From Chloroflexi bacterium HGW-Chloroflexi-10 (lineage in GTDB: Bacteria; Chloroflexota; Anaerolineae; Anaerolineales; Anaerolineaceae), in contig PHBZ01000014.1 in the NCBI GenBank assembly GCA_002840755.1, positions 1-64,000 on the forward strand: 64,000 bases of DNA. Reading direction: 5' to 3'. Below are positions 1 through 8,724 of this stretch, piece after piece. Within the stretch, counting starts at the first letter, position 1. The number at the start of each line of letters is the position of its first letter. The notes beneath the pieces are model-generated. The model had not been told where the DNA came from. It was given only the letters and a program-made list of their open reading frames with translations, and ran no database searches. A program made the position numbers and the translations under genes.

Positions 1-1042
1 ATTCATGGTCACTTCAAAATATGGATTGACATATACGGTGCGGGTTGTGCCCACCACTGAAAGCACGCGTTTTCCATCACCGTCATAGGCATACCGGGCG
101 CTCAGGGAACCGCCGGAAATATTGGTCAAACGGTTTTCCGCATCGTAACTCATCGAATAGGTGGTCCTGCCAACCGTCCTCGTGGTCATGCTGCCGTTGG
201 CGTCATAGCCATATTTCGCCACGCCATTGATACTGGTCACTGCATGCGGATGATTGGTATCATAGCCGTATGTGCCATCTTTCTGCTGGATGTTGCCGGT
301 AACCGAACTGTAGGAAACGGTTTTTGAATACACGCCGCTCACCGAAGTCAACCGGTTAAGATTGTCATAACCAAAAGCAAAACTCTCTCCGGCAACAGAA
401 TCCATAATCGAATTAATATTTCCTAAAGTATCATAGCTATAGGAAAGGTTTTGGACAGGTGTAAGAGAATTCTTCCGGCTGACAATCGTATTCAAACGGC
501 CACCCTGGTTATCCCATGGATAATAGGTGTAGTTCTGGGTAACACTATTCCCCAGAACTTGCCGGGCCATCCGGCCGGCTTCGTCATACGTCATGTTATA
601 AACATAATTGGAGCGGCTATGCCCACTCCCATTGGTTTTCAAGGTGGAAACGGATTCCAATCCACCCTGGTTGTTGTAACCATAATCGAGTGTTTCGAAA
701 TTGGGCAAAACAATCTGGCGCAGCGTATCATCCGAATTGTAGGAATAATAAGTGTGATAGGTACCCAAAACGGTAGTTGAATCTTGTATTATTTTCCGTT
801 CATGAATAACCCTGCCGCGCAGATCGTACTCCCAAAGGGTGCTGCCGTTCTGGTCGGTCATGGAGGTGCGCAGCCCGATACCGCTGTTCGCCGCGCTGGA
901 TGCATCATACCCATACCCAATCATATATGCAGAGGCTGTGGCAGGGCAGGAAGTGTTATTCGTCTGATAATTCTTGCCGGTCAAACGACTGAACTTATCG
1001 TAATAGAGACAGGTGGTTTGCGCTTTTGCATCTATCTGACGC
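1..1042 (-). pseudogene. RHS/YD-repeat protein, 3' part only, 5' end lost
   Basis: Reading the minus strand with codons ending at position 1 gives an open frame from about 1042 to the window edge, full of YD-repeat units (GYDANGSM, YDAENRLTN, YAYDGDGKRV, LYYDKFSRLTGK, YDEAGRMAR). These repeats build the cocoon-like shell of RHS and teneurin-type secreted proteins. The frame has no start codon context: the YD pattern stops abruptly near 1042, where sequence of a different family begins on the other strand. The frame continues past the junction only as unrelated codons and meets a stop near 1243. The gene is therefore 5'-truncated by recombination, and its own 3' end lies outside the window. 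The family assignment is firm; that it is dead is inferred from the missing N-terminus. Confidence 0.8.
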
Positions 1043-1044
1043 GC

Positions 1045-1560
1045 TATTCCCCAGGCGTTCGCGAGAACGGCGGCGTATACGCCCATGCGGCCTGCTGGGC
1101 CGTACTGGCTGAACGAAAACTGCACGGTGCGGAAGCGGCTTATCAGCTTCTGCGCAGCTTTTGTCCGGCAGTTCGCGCTCAGCAGGACCCTGAGACATAC
1201 AGCGCGGAGCCTTACGTAATGCCAGGCAACGTCGAAGGCCCGGCTTCACAGGTCCCCGGACGGGCGGGTTGGACATGGTACACCGGTTCTGGCGCGTGGT
1301 ATCTGCGTGCTTTTGTGGAAGGGGTCTTGGGCATCTCAGCACAACTGGACGGCATCCAGCTTCCAAATGATCTTCCACAGACCTGGGATCATTTCAGGCT
1401 GCGTCGTTCATACCGTGGCTCGATCTACGATATCGCAATCCGTCGTGCTTTACCTGGCGATCAGGCTGGCTGCTCTATGGATGGTCGCCGAATCGAGGGC
1501 TATATCCTGCCATATCAGGCAACTGGGTGTCATGTCCGCGTTGAGGTCTTAATAGAGTAG
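1045..1560 (+). pseudogene. GH94 glycoside phosphorylase / cyclic beta-1,2-glucan synthase, C-terminal remnant
   Basis: The plus-strand frame ending at the TAG at 1558-1560 carries about 170 residues typical of the C-terminal end of glycoside hydrolase family 94 proteins (cellobiose phosphorylases and the NdvB-type cyclic beta-glucan synthases). Recognisable pieces are PGVRENGGVYAHAACW near 1051, then the AEPYV segment, then GRAGWTWYTGSGAWYLRA near 1262, followed by the usual closing beta-sandwich segment. Upstream of 1045 the same frame is only the antisense of RHS repeats, so the catalytic domain and any start codon are missing. It is a fragment joined to a truncated RHS gene on the opposite strand. 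Function in this location is unlikely. Confidence 0.75.
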
Positions 1561-1609
1561 CGCTGGGAAAAGAAAAAAATTTGTATCATCTCAATAAAGC
1601 AAGGTAGCG

Positions 1610-1830
1610 TCAGACAGGCGCAAACGACCAGCCCGAATTGAGTTCTTTGGCGGCTTTTGTCGCCAAATCGGACCAATACTCCATCCCATTGCGATCCGCG
1701 CGAAAGCGGTAGTCCCCTTCCGGCAGGGTCGAAATTCACCAAGCAGTTTTCATTGGTGGTGCTGTCGCTATTGCTGTCAAACACCTCGCCAAAGAACGTA
1801 TAACTCCGGGTCAGAATGATTTCAGCTTTT
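1610..1830 (-). pseudogene. relic of a YRFRAD-type extracellular repeat domain, frameshifted
   Basis: On the minus strand two overlapping frames together spell a domain-like sequence: SYTFFGEVFDSNSDSTTNE in one frame (about 1815-1755) and then STLPEGDYRFRADRNGMEYW in the next (about 1740-1675). The second string resembles the LPxGDYRFRADxNG repeat that I associate with large secreted proteins of Anaerolineae. The change of frame near 1742 and the absence of a start codon indicate a decayed fragment. Family recognition is from memory of the motif only, so confidence is modest. Confidence 0.4.
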
Positions 1831-1987
1831 ATTGTATGCCTAAAACATGGAGAATTCCATTTTTATCACCATAAATCAAAAAATGACCGTCATAGGTAAA
1901 AAACATTGCTGATACTTCTTCTCTAATATCAATGGTCGTCATCTGTTTTTTTGTTTCTGGGCTAAAAACAAACTTTTTATTTGAGGA
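1829..1987 (-). pseudogene. beta-propeller (WD40-like) C-terminal relic
   Basis: A short open frame ending in TAA at 1829-1831 reads like one last blade of a WD40 or YVTN propeller (FSPETKKQMTTIDI, then TYDGHFLIYGDKNGILHVLG). It resembles the end of the propeller gene at 4144-5265, where a similar DNKFLYWGDQNGIVYEIK string closes the protein. An in-frame stop lies at 1988-1990, just upstream, and no start is present. It is probably the end of a deleted paralogue. From here to 2120 I see nothing else. Confidence 0.4.
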
Positions 1988-2120
1988 TTAGCAGTGGACT
2001 TTGGAATGAATGAAAAGAGAGTTATCTAACCACAATTTCGCTGAAATGCTTTACTCAATCTACGATGTGCGTTAGTTTTTCAATCGTTCTACTCCATGAC
2101 ATTTTTTATTCCAACTTGTT

Positions 2121-2897
2121 TCAGTTTCTTTTCTTCTGAACACTCAGGAATATAAAGTAAAAACTTATTATTCCTAGAACTATATTATTTGCATAGCTTA
2201 TAGGTCTATATGGAATTGCCATCCAAATTAATAATAAAAAAATTACCACGCAATTAATCATACGACCAATTAACAGGTGTTTTAGGGGGTGGAATTGGGG
2301 GAGTGCTGTTTTCCAATTCGTTGGTATTGTTTGCCAACCTTCAAAGAGAACCAAGTATGCCACAAACCAAATAATCATCAAGAAAAAAACGTTTATTCTC
2401 AGAAGTTCGAACGTGTAAAAAGGTTCATCAGGATATATCAATATGCTCCAGAAGGTTTCCAGGTTTATCCAAAAAACGACAAAATACCACGCTAAGGCAA
2501 GGCGTAATGATGTGGTAATTATGTGTACCATTTCATAATCCTTACGCACAATTCGCTCATATTTAATATAAGTTGCCTTATCAATGGGATAGGATATCAA
2601 TGAAGTTACTATAAACAAAATAAGGATTCCAGCAATTGCCATTCGGATGTATTCATATTCCCCTACAACTGCTAATGGAATTAATTTGGTAACATCTTCT
2701 CCCCAAAGAGTGATGTGAATTGGAAAAAGTGACCGTAGAATATTCCAAAGTACGACTTTTCCCAAGATCCATGCAATAAAAATCGTTGTTAGCCAAAAGA
2801 GAAGACATTTGAGGTTTATTCGTTTATGGGTCAAGTTTTCATCAGGTTTATTTCTTGTATCATAATAATTCATCCCAACATACCCCACGATTTTCAA
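2121..2897 (-). CDS. polytopic membrane protein of unknown function
   Basis: The product is up to 258 residues, basic, with about six strongly hydrophobic stretches: CLLFWLTTIFIAWILGKVV near residue 31, IRMAIAGILILFIVTSLI near 84, LALAWYFVVFWINL near 132, VFFLMIIWFVAYLVLF near 169, CVVIFLLLIWMAI near 214 and IVLGIISFYFIFLSV near 238. The N-terminus lacks a signal peptide. The longest start is TTG at 2897, preceded by GAGG about nine bases away; an ATG lies eight codons inside. I do not recognise the family. It sits among RHS relics and lipoprotein genes on the same strand, so an immunity-type role is possible but is guesswork. Confidence 0.6.
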   Translation of the reverse strand: MKIVGYVGMNYYDTRNKPDENLTHKRINLKCLLFWLTTIFIAWILGKVVLWNILRSLFPIHITLWGEDVTKLIPLAVVGEYEYIRMAIAGILILFIVTSLISYPIDKATYIKYERIVRKDYEMVHIITTSLRLALAWYFVVFWINLETFWSILIYPDEPFYTFELLRINVFFLMIIWFVAYLVLFEGWQTIPTNWKTALPQFHPLKHLLIGRMINCVVIFLLLIWMAIPYRPISYANNIVLGIISFYFIFLSVQKKRN

Positions 2898-3021
2898 AAT
2901 CTATAACCTCTATTCGTTTGTTAAGATGTTCTTCATTTTGGAAATTGGCGCTTTTTATTTTGGTAATTTCTTAAATACTTTTCTCTACTGTTGGTTCATG
3001 GTTCTTCAATAACCACCCAAT

Positions 3022-3495
3022 TTAGGGTGTCAATGTTCGTCGCGCATTAACGGCCCTCTCTTTTTCACAGGATGCTCTTGGGCCATGATTGAACTCTCCA
3101 GCCCCAGAAGATTTTACTTGTCCATTTTCATCATAAAGGATTGATAAAGGTGTCAAATTGTATGAGGTTGCGGCATCAAAAAATTCAATATGTCGATCAA
3201 ACGAACTACCTGGTATTCTTGGCACTCCGGAATCTGGCATCCAATAATCACCAATTAGAGCTAATGCAGTTTCAACCTCTTCAATTGGGGTACTAGGTTT
3301 GAGAAGCTCACAGTAAACATATTCTCTGATGGCTAACCAATCTGGCTCTAAACCCGTTCTTTCCGCGATTCCTTGCAATACCATCGCTTCCTCTTTTTTA
3401 TCCTGCCTGTATCCGATTATCCCGTAAATCACACAGGCAAAGATCAATATCAAAACGGCAGTTAAAAAGTTTCTGACAAATCTGCTTTTTTTCAT
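3022..3495 (-). CDS. membrane-anchored small protein of unknown function
   Basis: A product of about 157 residues begins with a basic N-terminus and one membrane segment (residues about 10-28, FLTAVLILIFACVIYGIIG) followed by a soluble outer part. The soluble part contains REYVYCELLKPSTPIEEVETAL and a WMPDSG motif. I recognise this only as a type of small anchored protein seen in Anaerolineae accessory regions and cannot name a family. The start is taken as the ATG at 3495, second of two adjacent start-like codons (GTG ATG); no clear ribosome binding site is visible. Confidence 0.55.
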   Translation of the reverse strand: MKKSRFVRNFLTAVLILIFACVIYGIIGYRQDKKEEAMVLQGIAERTGLEPDWLAIREYVYCELLKPSTPIEEVETALALIGDYWMPDSGVPRIPGSSFDRHIEFFDAATSYNLTPLSILYDENGQVKSSGAGEFNHGPRASCEKERAVNARRTLTP

Positions 3496-3513
3496 CACGA
3501 CAACATTTATTTA

Positions 3514-3911
3514 CTAGTTTATCCGAAAATTTATTTTTTTGGAGAATATTTCATCAACTTTGGAAAACATCTCAAAAAATGTAGTTTCACCCATTCCTGG
3601 ATTAGGGGCATAATATTCAAATGAAGCTATAAAATTATCGTATCTTGCCCAAACAAACCATAATTGACAACTCTCAGTGTTTCCCATCCCGCAAACAACT
3701 ATTAGATCATCTGCGTTCATTTTTGAGTTACTCCAATTTTTTGGTTTAGATTCTTCTTGTGTGCAAAATAAGCAATTCAAGTTTGGCCATTTATTGACAA
3801 TAATAAATTCTTGGATTGAATCTCAAAAAAATAAACTTGCCTTCCCAAAAAACAGACAATAATTAATACAAAAGATGGTATCAAGATTATTGTTAAATAT
3901 TGTTTTCTCAT
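3514..3911 (-). pseudogene. membrane-anchored small protein broken by a frameshift
   Basis: Two frames join into one plausible gene. The first starts at ATG 3909-3911 and reads MRKQYLTIILIPSFVLIIVC, a good membrane anchor, then runs 44 codons to a TGA at 3777-3779. The second frame covers about 3830 to the stop at 3514-3516 and carries the soluble part with LNCLFCTQEESKPKNW and CGMGNTESCQLWFVW. Architecture (one N-terminal membrane segment plus about 90 outer residues) matches the neighbour at 3022-3495. A single indel near 3785-3800 would restore one gene of about 130 codons. Function is unknown. Confidence 0.5.
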
Positions 3912-4138
3912 TTTCCATTTCTCCATTCATCAACGCTGAATACTTCTTCATATTCAGCATCCGTCAGGCGGTAGAGGTCATCATAGGTGTAGGTGATGCT
4001 CTGATTCAGATACGGATTCTCCCCGGTGGTGTAGGTTTCTATGGTTACATGCTGGCAATCGGGTGACATAATTGGCTCTCTATTTGTTGCGCTAAATCCT
4101 TGAAATAACACAATAAAAAAGCCGGACTTAATAAACAA
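3908..4138 (-). pseudogene. RHS/YD-repeat relic
   Basis: A 76-codon frame contains one clear YD-repeat unit, NQSITYTYDDLYRLTDAEYE, in its second half. The first part (MFIKSGFFIVLFQGFSA) has no YD character and may be a chance join. Its end overlaps the start of the broken gene at 3909-3911. Isolated YD units between unrelated small genes are expected where RHS 3' ends have been shuffled repeatedly. Confidence 0.45.
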
Positions 4139-4143
4139 GGAAT

Positions 4144-5265
4144 CTATTTTTCTTGGTCATTCGTTAGCTTGATCTCATATACAATACCATTCTGATCACC
4201 CCAATATAGGAATTTGTTATCCTGGCGTATTTGAAAGCAGCGAATACCCGGCGTGGAAAAACTCACCACGTTTTTTAGATCTTTGGTGTCATATACTTCA
4301 ATTGTTTTCTCTGTCGAAACAAATAGATATTCACCACTTTCATCAAATGCCAACTGCAGTGCTCCTTCCAGGTTAAATTCCCATTTGTTATCTTTATTTT
4401 CAAACCATAATTTATTATTCCAAATGCTTATTTTATCTTGAAAGATCCTGGCAATTTTTTCTCCGTTTGGTGAAAATTTAATGTCTTTCACCTCTGTATA
4501 TGGGATTTTTGTGTCAACATCAAGTTCACGGAAATTTGTCTCATCAGGAAAATCGTATAGCTTAACAAACCCTTGCTGTCGTGCAATGACAAACCGTTTT
4601 CCATTTGGGCTTATGGCGATTTTTCCAATAACTTTTATAAGACCATCATCAAAAACAGCCGTTACACTGCCAAATCTATAAAATCTTGGCTTTTTCAAAT
4701 TTTTAATATACCACCCTGAAAAATCATGTTCCAGAACCCAATTACCATCTGGACTGATTGTTACATTTACTACACTAGCCATCCTACGCTTTAAGGATTC
4801 TTCATCACACTCATCAATATATAAAATGATTTCGCCTTGATCTATATTCCAAACGCGAATCCCACCTATATATTCTCGATAGGAAAAATCAATACTGCTG
4901 TCAAACTCAGACTTTAACGCACCGATTAGAAATCTTCCTTCTTCATCCATGTCCGCCTTTTGCGAACCGGACCACTCAATTTTTTTCGAACTTATTTCAT
5001 TTCCTGACAAAGGTTCGATAATTTTGATTGTGCCATCTTTATACACGATTACTAAATGGTCTTCATCAGTGCGGTATCGAATCAACCGTGTTTCATCGCT
5101 AATCGGTTTTTGATAGATTATCTCGGATTGGGCATTGTGAAGCAAATTTCGATCAATGTTAACAAAATCCTTGTCATCTTTAGACATTTGATTGGTAAGA
5201 ATTATTATTCCAAGCGTAAGAAGAAGAACCAACCCTATCGTTATTTTTATTAAACGTCCGTTCAT
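4144..5265 (-). CDS. membrane-anchored WD40-like beta-propeller protein
   Basis: The 373-residue product starts with one membrane segment (residues 5-24, LIKITIGLVLLLTLGIIILT) followed by repeated propeller blades: HLVIVYKDGTIKIIEPLSG near 70, RVWNIDQGEIILYID near 140, FSPNGEKIARIFQDKISIWN near 270, SGEYLFVSTEKTIEVYDTKD near 325 and NKFLYWGDQNGIVYEIK near 355. The spacing is that of a WD40/PD40 seven-bladed propeller. The start is well supported by AAGGGAAGGG just upstream of the ATG. Such outward-facing propellers usually bind protein partners; the partner is unknown. It lies in the same run of minus-strand genes as two propeller lipoproteins. Confidence 0.7.
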   Translation of the reverse strand: MNGRLIKITIGLVLLLTLGIIILTNQMSKDDKDFVNIDRNLLHNAQSEIIYQKPISDETRLIRYRTDEDHLVIVYKDGTIKIIEPLSGNEISSKKIEWSGSQKADMDEEGRFLIGALKSEFDSSIDFSYREYIGGIRVWNIDQGEIILYIDECDEESLKRRMASVVNVTISPDGNWVLEHDFSGWYIKNLKKPRFYRFGSVTAVFDDGLIKVIGKIAISPNGKRFVIARQQGFVKLYDFPDETNFRELDVDTKIPYTEVKDIKFSPNGEKIARIFQDKISIWNNKLWFENKDNKWEFNLEGALQLAFDESGEYLFVSTEKTIEVYDTKDLKNVVSFSTPGIRCFQIRQDNKFLYWGDQNGIVYEIKLTNDQEK

Positions 5266-5501
5266 AAAACCCTTCCCTTTTAATTACGATATCGTTTCCA
5301 ATAATTTTTGTCAAAACTAGGTGTATATAAAAATTCCGATGGATATTTTTTGTAAATACTTCTTCTGTGGATTGCTTCACTTTAACAACGGTGTCAGTCA
5401 GGTCCATCATTGGCAGGCTGACGTCCACCGGTGGTGAAGTAAGTGCAAATATCATACAAAGTATTACTCTCTTAGCAATAGGAAATATTAATTTATTTCA
5501 T
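5266..5501 (-). pseudogene. truncated secreted-protein relic
   Basis: A minus-strand frame open from 5497 reads NKLIFPIAKRVILCMIFALT, which looks like a signal peptide, then PVDVSLPMMDLTDTVVKVKQ. It lacks an in-frame start: an ATG at 5499-5501 is one base out of frame, as if one A had been gained. The frame continues into the neighbouring propeller gene (to 5180) with no family character. I read it as the 5' stump of a lost gene. The evidence is composition and signal-peptide shape only. Confidence 0.3.
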
Positions 5502-5502
5502 A

Positions 5503-6654
5503 TTATTTTATTTTTTCAAATATTGACAACTTACTATCTTCAAGCGCTATGATTACATATTTATCATTAGCTGCAATAAAATTTGGGAAATTCTTTATTG
5601 ATAGACCTTCAAAATTTCTATTTGTATACAAATGGGTTGAAGATATCTCTTTCCCATCATCCAATGGAAAAATTTGAAGGTTGGAATCGGAAGTAAATAC
5701 AGCTCCATAAGAAGGTAAAGTAAAAACTTTGCTTCTAATAAAAACTTGCTGTCCATTTTTATTGTTATCATAAAACGCCTTTTGCCAAAGAATTTTCTCT
5801 TCCGACAAATCGTACGCAGCCAAATTTTCATCTAGTAAAAGAAAAACAATATTATCCTCAACTTGAGACAACCAAAGTCCTCCGATATATTCCTTTTTTT
5901 GTAAATATTTCACTTCAAGATCAACATACTTACCGGCACAAAAGAGCTTCCCATTCCAATAAGTTACGTCTTCTTCCGAATAACAACTAAACATGCTGTT
6001 ATGACCACTCAATAAATTATCATAATCCTTAAGCAAATCTCCTGTTGTCCCATCATAAATAGATATGTGCTCATCTGAAACGACGCTAAACCAATTTCTG
6101 TCAATATCATAAAAAGTTCCTGGACGAAAACCCATATCCTTTGTAAATACCAATTCCCCAGAAGCTTTATTATATATTTGGATGGAATATTTATCTCCTA
6201 AAAAAACTAATGTTTCAGATACTGAAATACTATTTGCAGCGTTAACAGCATGCTCCCATTGAACCTCTCCGGTACGTAAATTGATAGCTTTAAGATGGGT
6301 GCTTCCGGAGTACAAATTTTGATCATCATATACCATGGGAGGATAAAAAGCACTGATAACATCACCCCTCACTGACCAGATTTCTTGTCTGGTATTAATA
6401 TCATAAGCAAACCATTTATCAACAAACTGAAATGGTTTCCTTAAACTGGCATTAACCAGAATCGAGTCGTTCATCAAGTAAATATCTTGCACCCAGGTAT
6501 AGGGCCAGTCCAATTCTATCGTTTCTATCAATTTATATTCATCTCCAAAAATTTGAGTTGGTTCTATGTAAATATCCTGATTGGGTATGCATGATACGAA
6601 AAGCAATGTCAATAATAAAACCAGTTTTCTATTGATTAGTAAAAATATATCCAT
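5503..6654 (-). CDS. beta-propeller lipoprotein (PQQ-like repeats), copy 1
   Basis: The 383-residue product has a lipoprotein signal peptide: hydrophobic LVLLLTLLFVSC with the lipidated Cys at about residue 22. The remainder is PQQ/propeller-like, with repeating tryptophan or aspartate blade endings such as YDINTRQEIWSVRG, INLRTGEVQWEHAV, YNKASGELVF, YDGTTGDLLKDY and YDLSEEKILWQKAF. It should sit on the outer face of the membrane. It is a clear paralogue of the next gene upstream (6815-7954): both share the LIETIELDWPYTW region, the order of all blades and the same sequence before the start (AGGAAGTGTCAAA then ATG). Ligand unknown; an assembly-type or immunity role cannot be told apart. Confidence 0.75.
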   Translation of the reverse strand: MDIFLLINRKLVLLLTLLFVSCIPNQDIYIEPTQIFGDEYKLIETIELDWPYTWVQDIYLMNDSILVNASLRKPFQFVDKWFAYDINTRQEIWSVRGDVISAFYPPMVYDDQNLYSGSTHLKAINLRTGEVQWEHAVNAANSISVSETLVFLGDKYSIQIYNKASGELVFTKDMGFRPGTFYDIDRNWFSVVSDEHISIYDGTTGDLLKDYDNLLSGHNSMFSCYSEEDVTYWNGKLFCAGKYVDLEVKYLQKKEYIGGLWLSQVEDNIVFLLLDENLAAYDLSEEKILWQKAFYDNNKNGQQVFIRSKVFTLPSYGAVFTSDSNLQIFPLDDGKEISSTHLYTNRNFEGLSIKNFPNFIAANDKYVIIALEDSKLSIFEKIK

Positions 6655-6678
6655 TTTGACACTTCCTGCATAGATGAA

Positions 6679-6783
6679 CTATTCCCAATAGGAGATATAA
6701 ATGGCACCACCTGATGAGCGAAAGAATGCTATAGATCCCAGTTCGGAGTTATTTTTAATAGTGCCATTGATTCGTTCCAACAC
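6679..6783 (-). pseudogene. degenerate small ORF paired with lipoprotein copy 1
   Basis: A frame ending with TAG at 6679-6681 reads VLERINGTIKNNSELGSIAF then RSSGG, matching in layout the intact small ORF in front of lipoprotein copy 2 (IIERKAAANKINAEL, then QSTGG). In this copy a good start is missing: only a GTG at 6781-6783 is in frame, while a tandem ATG just upstream is in another frame. The duplicated unit was therefore small ORF plus lipoprotein gene, and this copy has decayed. Confidence 0.4.
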
Positions 6784-6814
6784 AATATTAATTCATTCAT
6801 CATCTGGACCATAA

Positions 6815-7954
6815 TTATCTTTTGTATACAGACAATTTGTTGTCCTCAAGCGTAATTACCACATATTCTTCATCAGCCGCGATAAAATCTGGATAATATT
6901 CTGTTGACTTATTTTCAATATTTCTTTTTGAAAACATGCGGGTAGAAGATATTTCTTCTCCATCATTTAATCTAAAAACATGAAGATATGCATCAGAAGT
7001 AAATACAGCCCCGTATGGAGGGAAAAGAACAACTTTACTTTCAATAAAAGCCTGTTGTCCATCATTACCGCCCTTAAGAAAGGTCCTCTGCCACAAAATT
7101 TTCTCTTCTAATAAATCATACGCAACTAAATTACCTTCTTTTAAAAGAAAAACCATATTGTCACTTACTTTCGACACCCAATAACCTATGTACTCTTTCC
7201 TCTGCAAAAAATCCTTGCCCAATTCAGCATTTTTGTTTTCACAAAATAGTTTTCCATCCCAATATGCTACTAATTGCCATGATCCACAGATTGGTTTAAA
7301 CGTTTCATCATTTATGTTATTCATATTTTGGATTAAAGTTCCTGAATTTCCATCATAAATGGAGATGTTCTTATCTGAAATTGCTACAAACCAATTCCGC
7401 TGAGGATCATAAAAAGTTCTTGGGCGAAAACCTATATCATCGTCTTTGGCGACCAGCTCTCCGGATTCCTTGTCGTATATGAGGATTTTGTATTTATCCC
7501 CCACAAATAATAAATTCTCTGATATGGAAATGTTGCTTGCTGCATTAATCGCATCATCCCATACAATTTCTCCTGTCTTTAAATCAATCGCTTTTAATCT
7601 CCAACTATCGGTATATAATTTTTGTTCATCGTATACGATATTCGGATAAGAACTAATTGACCCGGCCCTTGCCGACCAAATCCATTGTCTGGTTTTTAAA
7701 TCATAAGCAATCCATTGGTAAATAAATTGGAATGGTTTTCTGATGCTGGCTCGAACCAAAATCGTATCATTCATTAAATAAATGTCTTGCGCCCAGGTAT
7801 AAGGCCAGTCTAATTCAATGGTTTCAACCAACTTGTAATCATCATTGAAAATTTTGGGTTGTTCCACGGATATGTTTTGGATAGGTATACATGTCGCCAA
7901 AAACAATGTTAAGAAAACAACCTGCATCCTTTTGATTAATAAAAATATACCCAT
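6815..7954 (-). CDS. beta-propeller lipoprotein (PQQ-like repeats), copy 2
   Basis: Product of 379 residues from the preferred start. It begins MGIFLLIKRMQVVFLTLFLATC, a lipoprotein signal with the Cys at about residue 22, and continues with PQQ-like blades (YDLKTRQWIWSARAG, IDLKTGEIVWDDAI, YDKESGELVAKDDD, YDGNSGTLIQN, YDLLEEKILWQRTF). A longer start 11 codons upstream is possible, but the ATG at 7954 aligns exactly with copy 1 and has AGGAAG eight bases upstream, as copy 1 does. It lies 11 bp after a small ORF and is probably co-transcribed with it. Function unknown; expected at the cell surface. Confidence 0.75.
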   Translation of the reverse strand: MGIFLLIKRMQVVFLTLFLATCIPIQNISVEQPKIFNDDYKLVETIELDWPYTWAQDIYLMNDTILVRASIRKPFQFIYQWIAYDLKTRQWIWSARAGSISSYPNIVYDEQKLYTDSWRLKAIDLKTGEIVWDDAINAASNISISENLLFVGDKYKILIYDKESGELVAKDDDIGFRPRTFYDPQRNWFVAISDKNISIYDGNSGTLIQNMNNINDETFKPICGSWQLVAYWDGKLFCENKNAELGKDFLQRKEYIGYWVSKVSDNMVFLLKEGNLVAYDLLEEKILWQRTFLKGGNDGQQAFIESKVVLFPPYGAVFTSDAYLHVFRLNDGEEISSTRMFSKRNIENKSTEYYPDFIAADEEYVVITLEDNKLSVYKR

Positions 7955-7965
7955 TTTGACACTTC

Positions 7966-8100
7966 CTACATAGCTGTAGAATTCCAAATTGGAGCAAAAA
8001 ATGTACCACCTGTTGATTGTGAAAATGAAAATAATAATTCAGCATTTATTTTATTTGCAGCTGCTTTACGTTCAATAATAACATTCCTATTATCTGACAT
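7966..8100 (-). CDS. small protein of 44 residues, unknown
   Basis: The ATG at 8098-8100 opens a 44-codon frame (MSDNRNVIIERKAAANKINA, then ending in GGTFFAPIWN) that stops 11 bp before the lipoprotein start at 7954. A homologous but degenerate frame lies in the same place before lipoprotein copy 1, so the ORF was under selection at the time of duplication or was simply carried along. A possible ribosome site AAAGGA lies 11 bases upstream. No family recognised. Confidence 0.4.
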   Translation of the reverse strand: MSDNRNVIIERKAAANKINAELLFSFSQSTGGTFFAPIWNSTAM

Positions 8101-8105
8101 CTGTT

Positions 8106-8378
8106 TTATTTATCCTTTATGCTTTCACCTGTTTTAGCATTAATTTCTAGTCTAAATAATTCATTCTTTTGGTTTGCTAATCCGGAATAGCCTATTAACC
8201 ATACTTCGCCATAATTTCCAGTACTTATCTCAGCATAAATGGAACAATTATTGTCTACCCTTTTGCGAAACTGCGTACCACCATTTTGTTCGGCAATTTG
8301 CACGGCATCCTCAACAGGAATAATTATGCTATTCGAATTAATTGCCGGCCATTTTTCAATTTTCTTGCAGAGTAGCGG
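8106..8378 (-). pseudogene. small PepSY-like or immunity-like fragment without a start
   Basis: A frame ending in TAA at 8106-8108 reads KKIEKWPAINSNSIIIPVED, then AVQIAEQNGGTQFRKRV, then GEVWLIGYSG and LEINAKTGE. The closing pattern (FRLEINAKTGE) recalls PepSY-type domains, but that is only a resemblance. The only start candidate in frame is a GTG at 8303, well inside the conserved-looking part. The frame is directly continuous with the 8379-8537 gene across a single in-frame TAA at 8379-8381, so the two could once have been one gene. Confidence 0.4.
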
Positions 8379-8537
8379 TTAGAAAATTTCATCTTCAATT
8401 CTGGGATAGCTAAAGGTGACATGTTTGTTTTCATTCCACTGTTGAGGCATGCCTAGCACATCAATAAGGGATTTTGCCAATCCTTTAGGAACGGGTGTAT
8501 TTCTTAGGTCAGTAATTAACTCATTTACATTTTTCAT
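8379..8537 (-). CDS. small soluble protein of 52 residues
   Basis: The ATG at 8537 has a strong ribosome site (AAGGAAAGG, eight bases upstream) and opens a 52-codon frame beginning MKNVNELITDLRNTPVPKGL and ending PRIEDEIF. A longer frame to 8630 lacks such support. It ends at a TAA beyond which the same frame continues into 8106-8378, so a nonsense mutation splitting a 140-residue protein is an alternative. No family recognised. Between this gene and the mobile element at 8725 (about 190 bp) I see nothing. Confidence 0.45.
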   Translation of the reverse strand: MKNVNELITDLRNTPVPKGLAKSLIDVLGMPQQWNENKHVTFSYPRIEDEIF

Positions 8538-8724
8538 AGGATTGATCCTTTCCTTGCACATCCACCGCCAACATGATCGAAGATACGCGACTCTTGGCAG
8601 CAATGGCCGTTTCCAAATTGTCTTGTACAATCCACTCCCACACTCATGGGTTAAGTATAGCTAATAAAAATATTTTCACTCCCAAAAAACATCCCTGATT
8701 TCTCAATTTGTGGGGATTTATCAA

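Noticed and set aside
784..1044. N-terminal third of the long plus-strand frame 784-1560
   Set aside because: It is the antisense of clear YD repeats on the minus strand; only the part after 1045 resembles GH94.
995..1378. Minus-strand frame of 127 codons over the GH94 fragment
   Set aside because: No family character and antisense to recognisable GH94 sequence.
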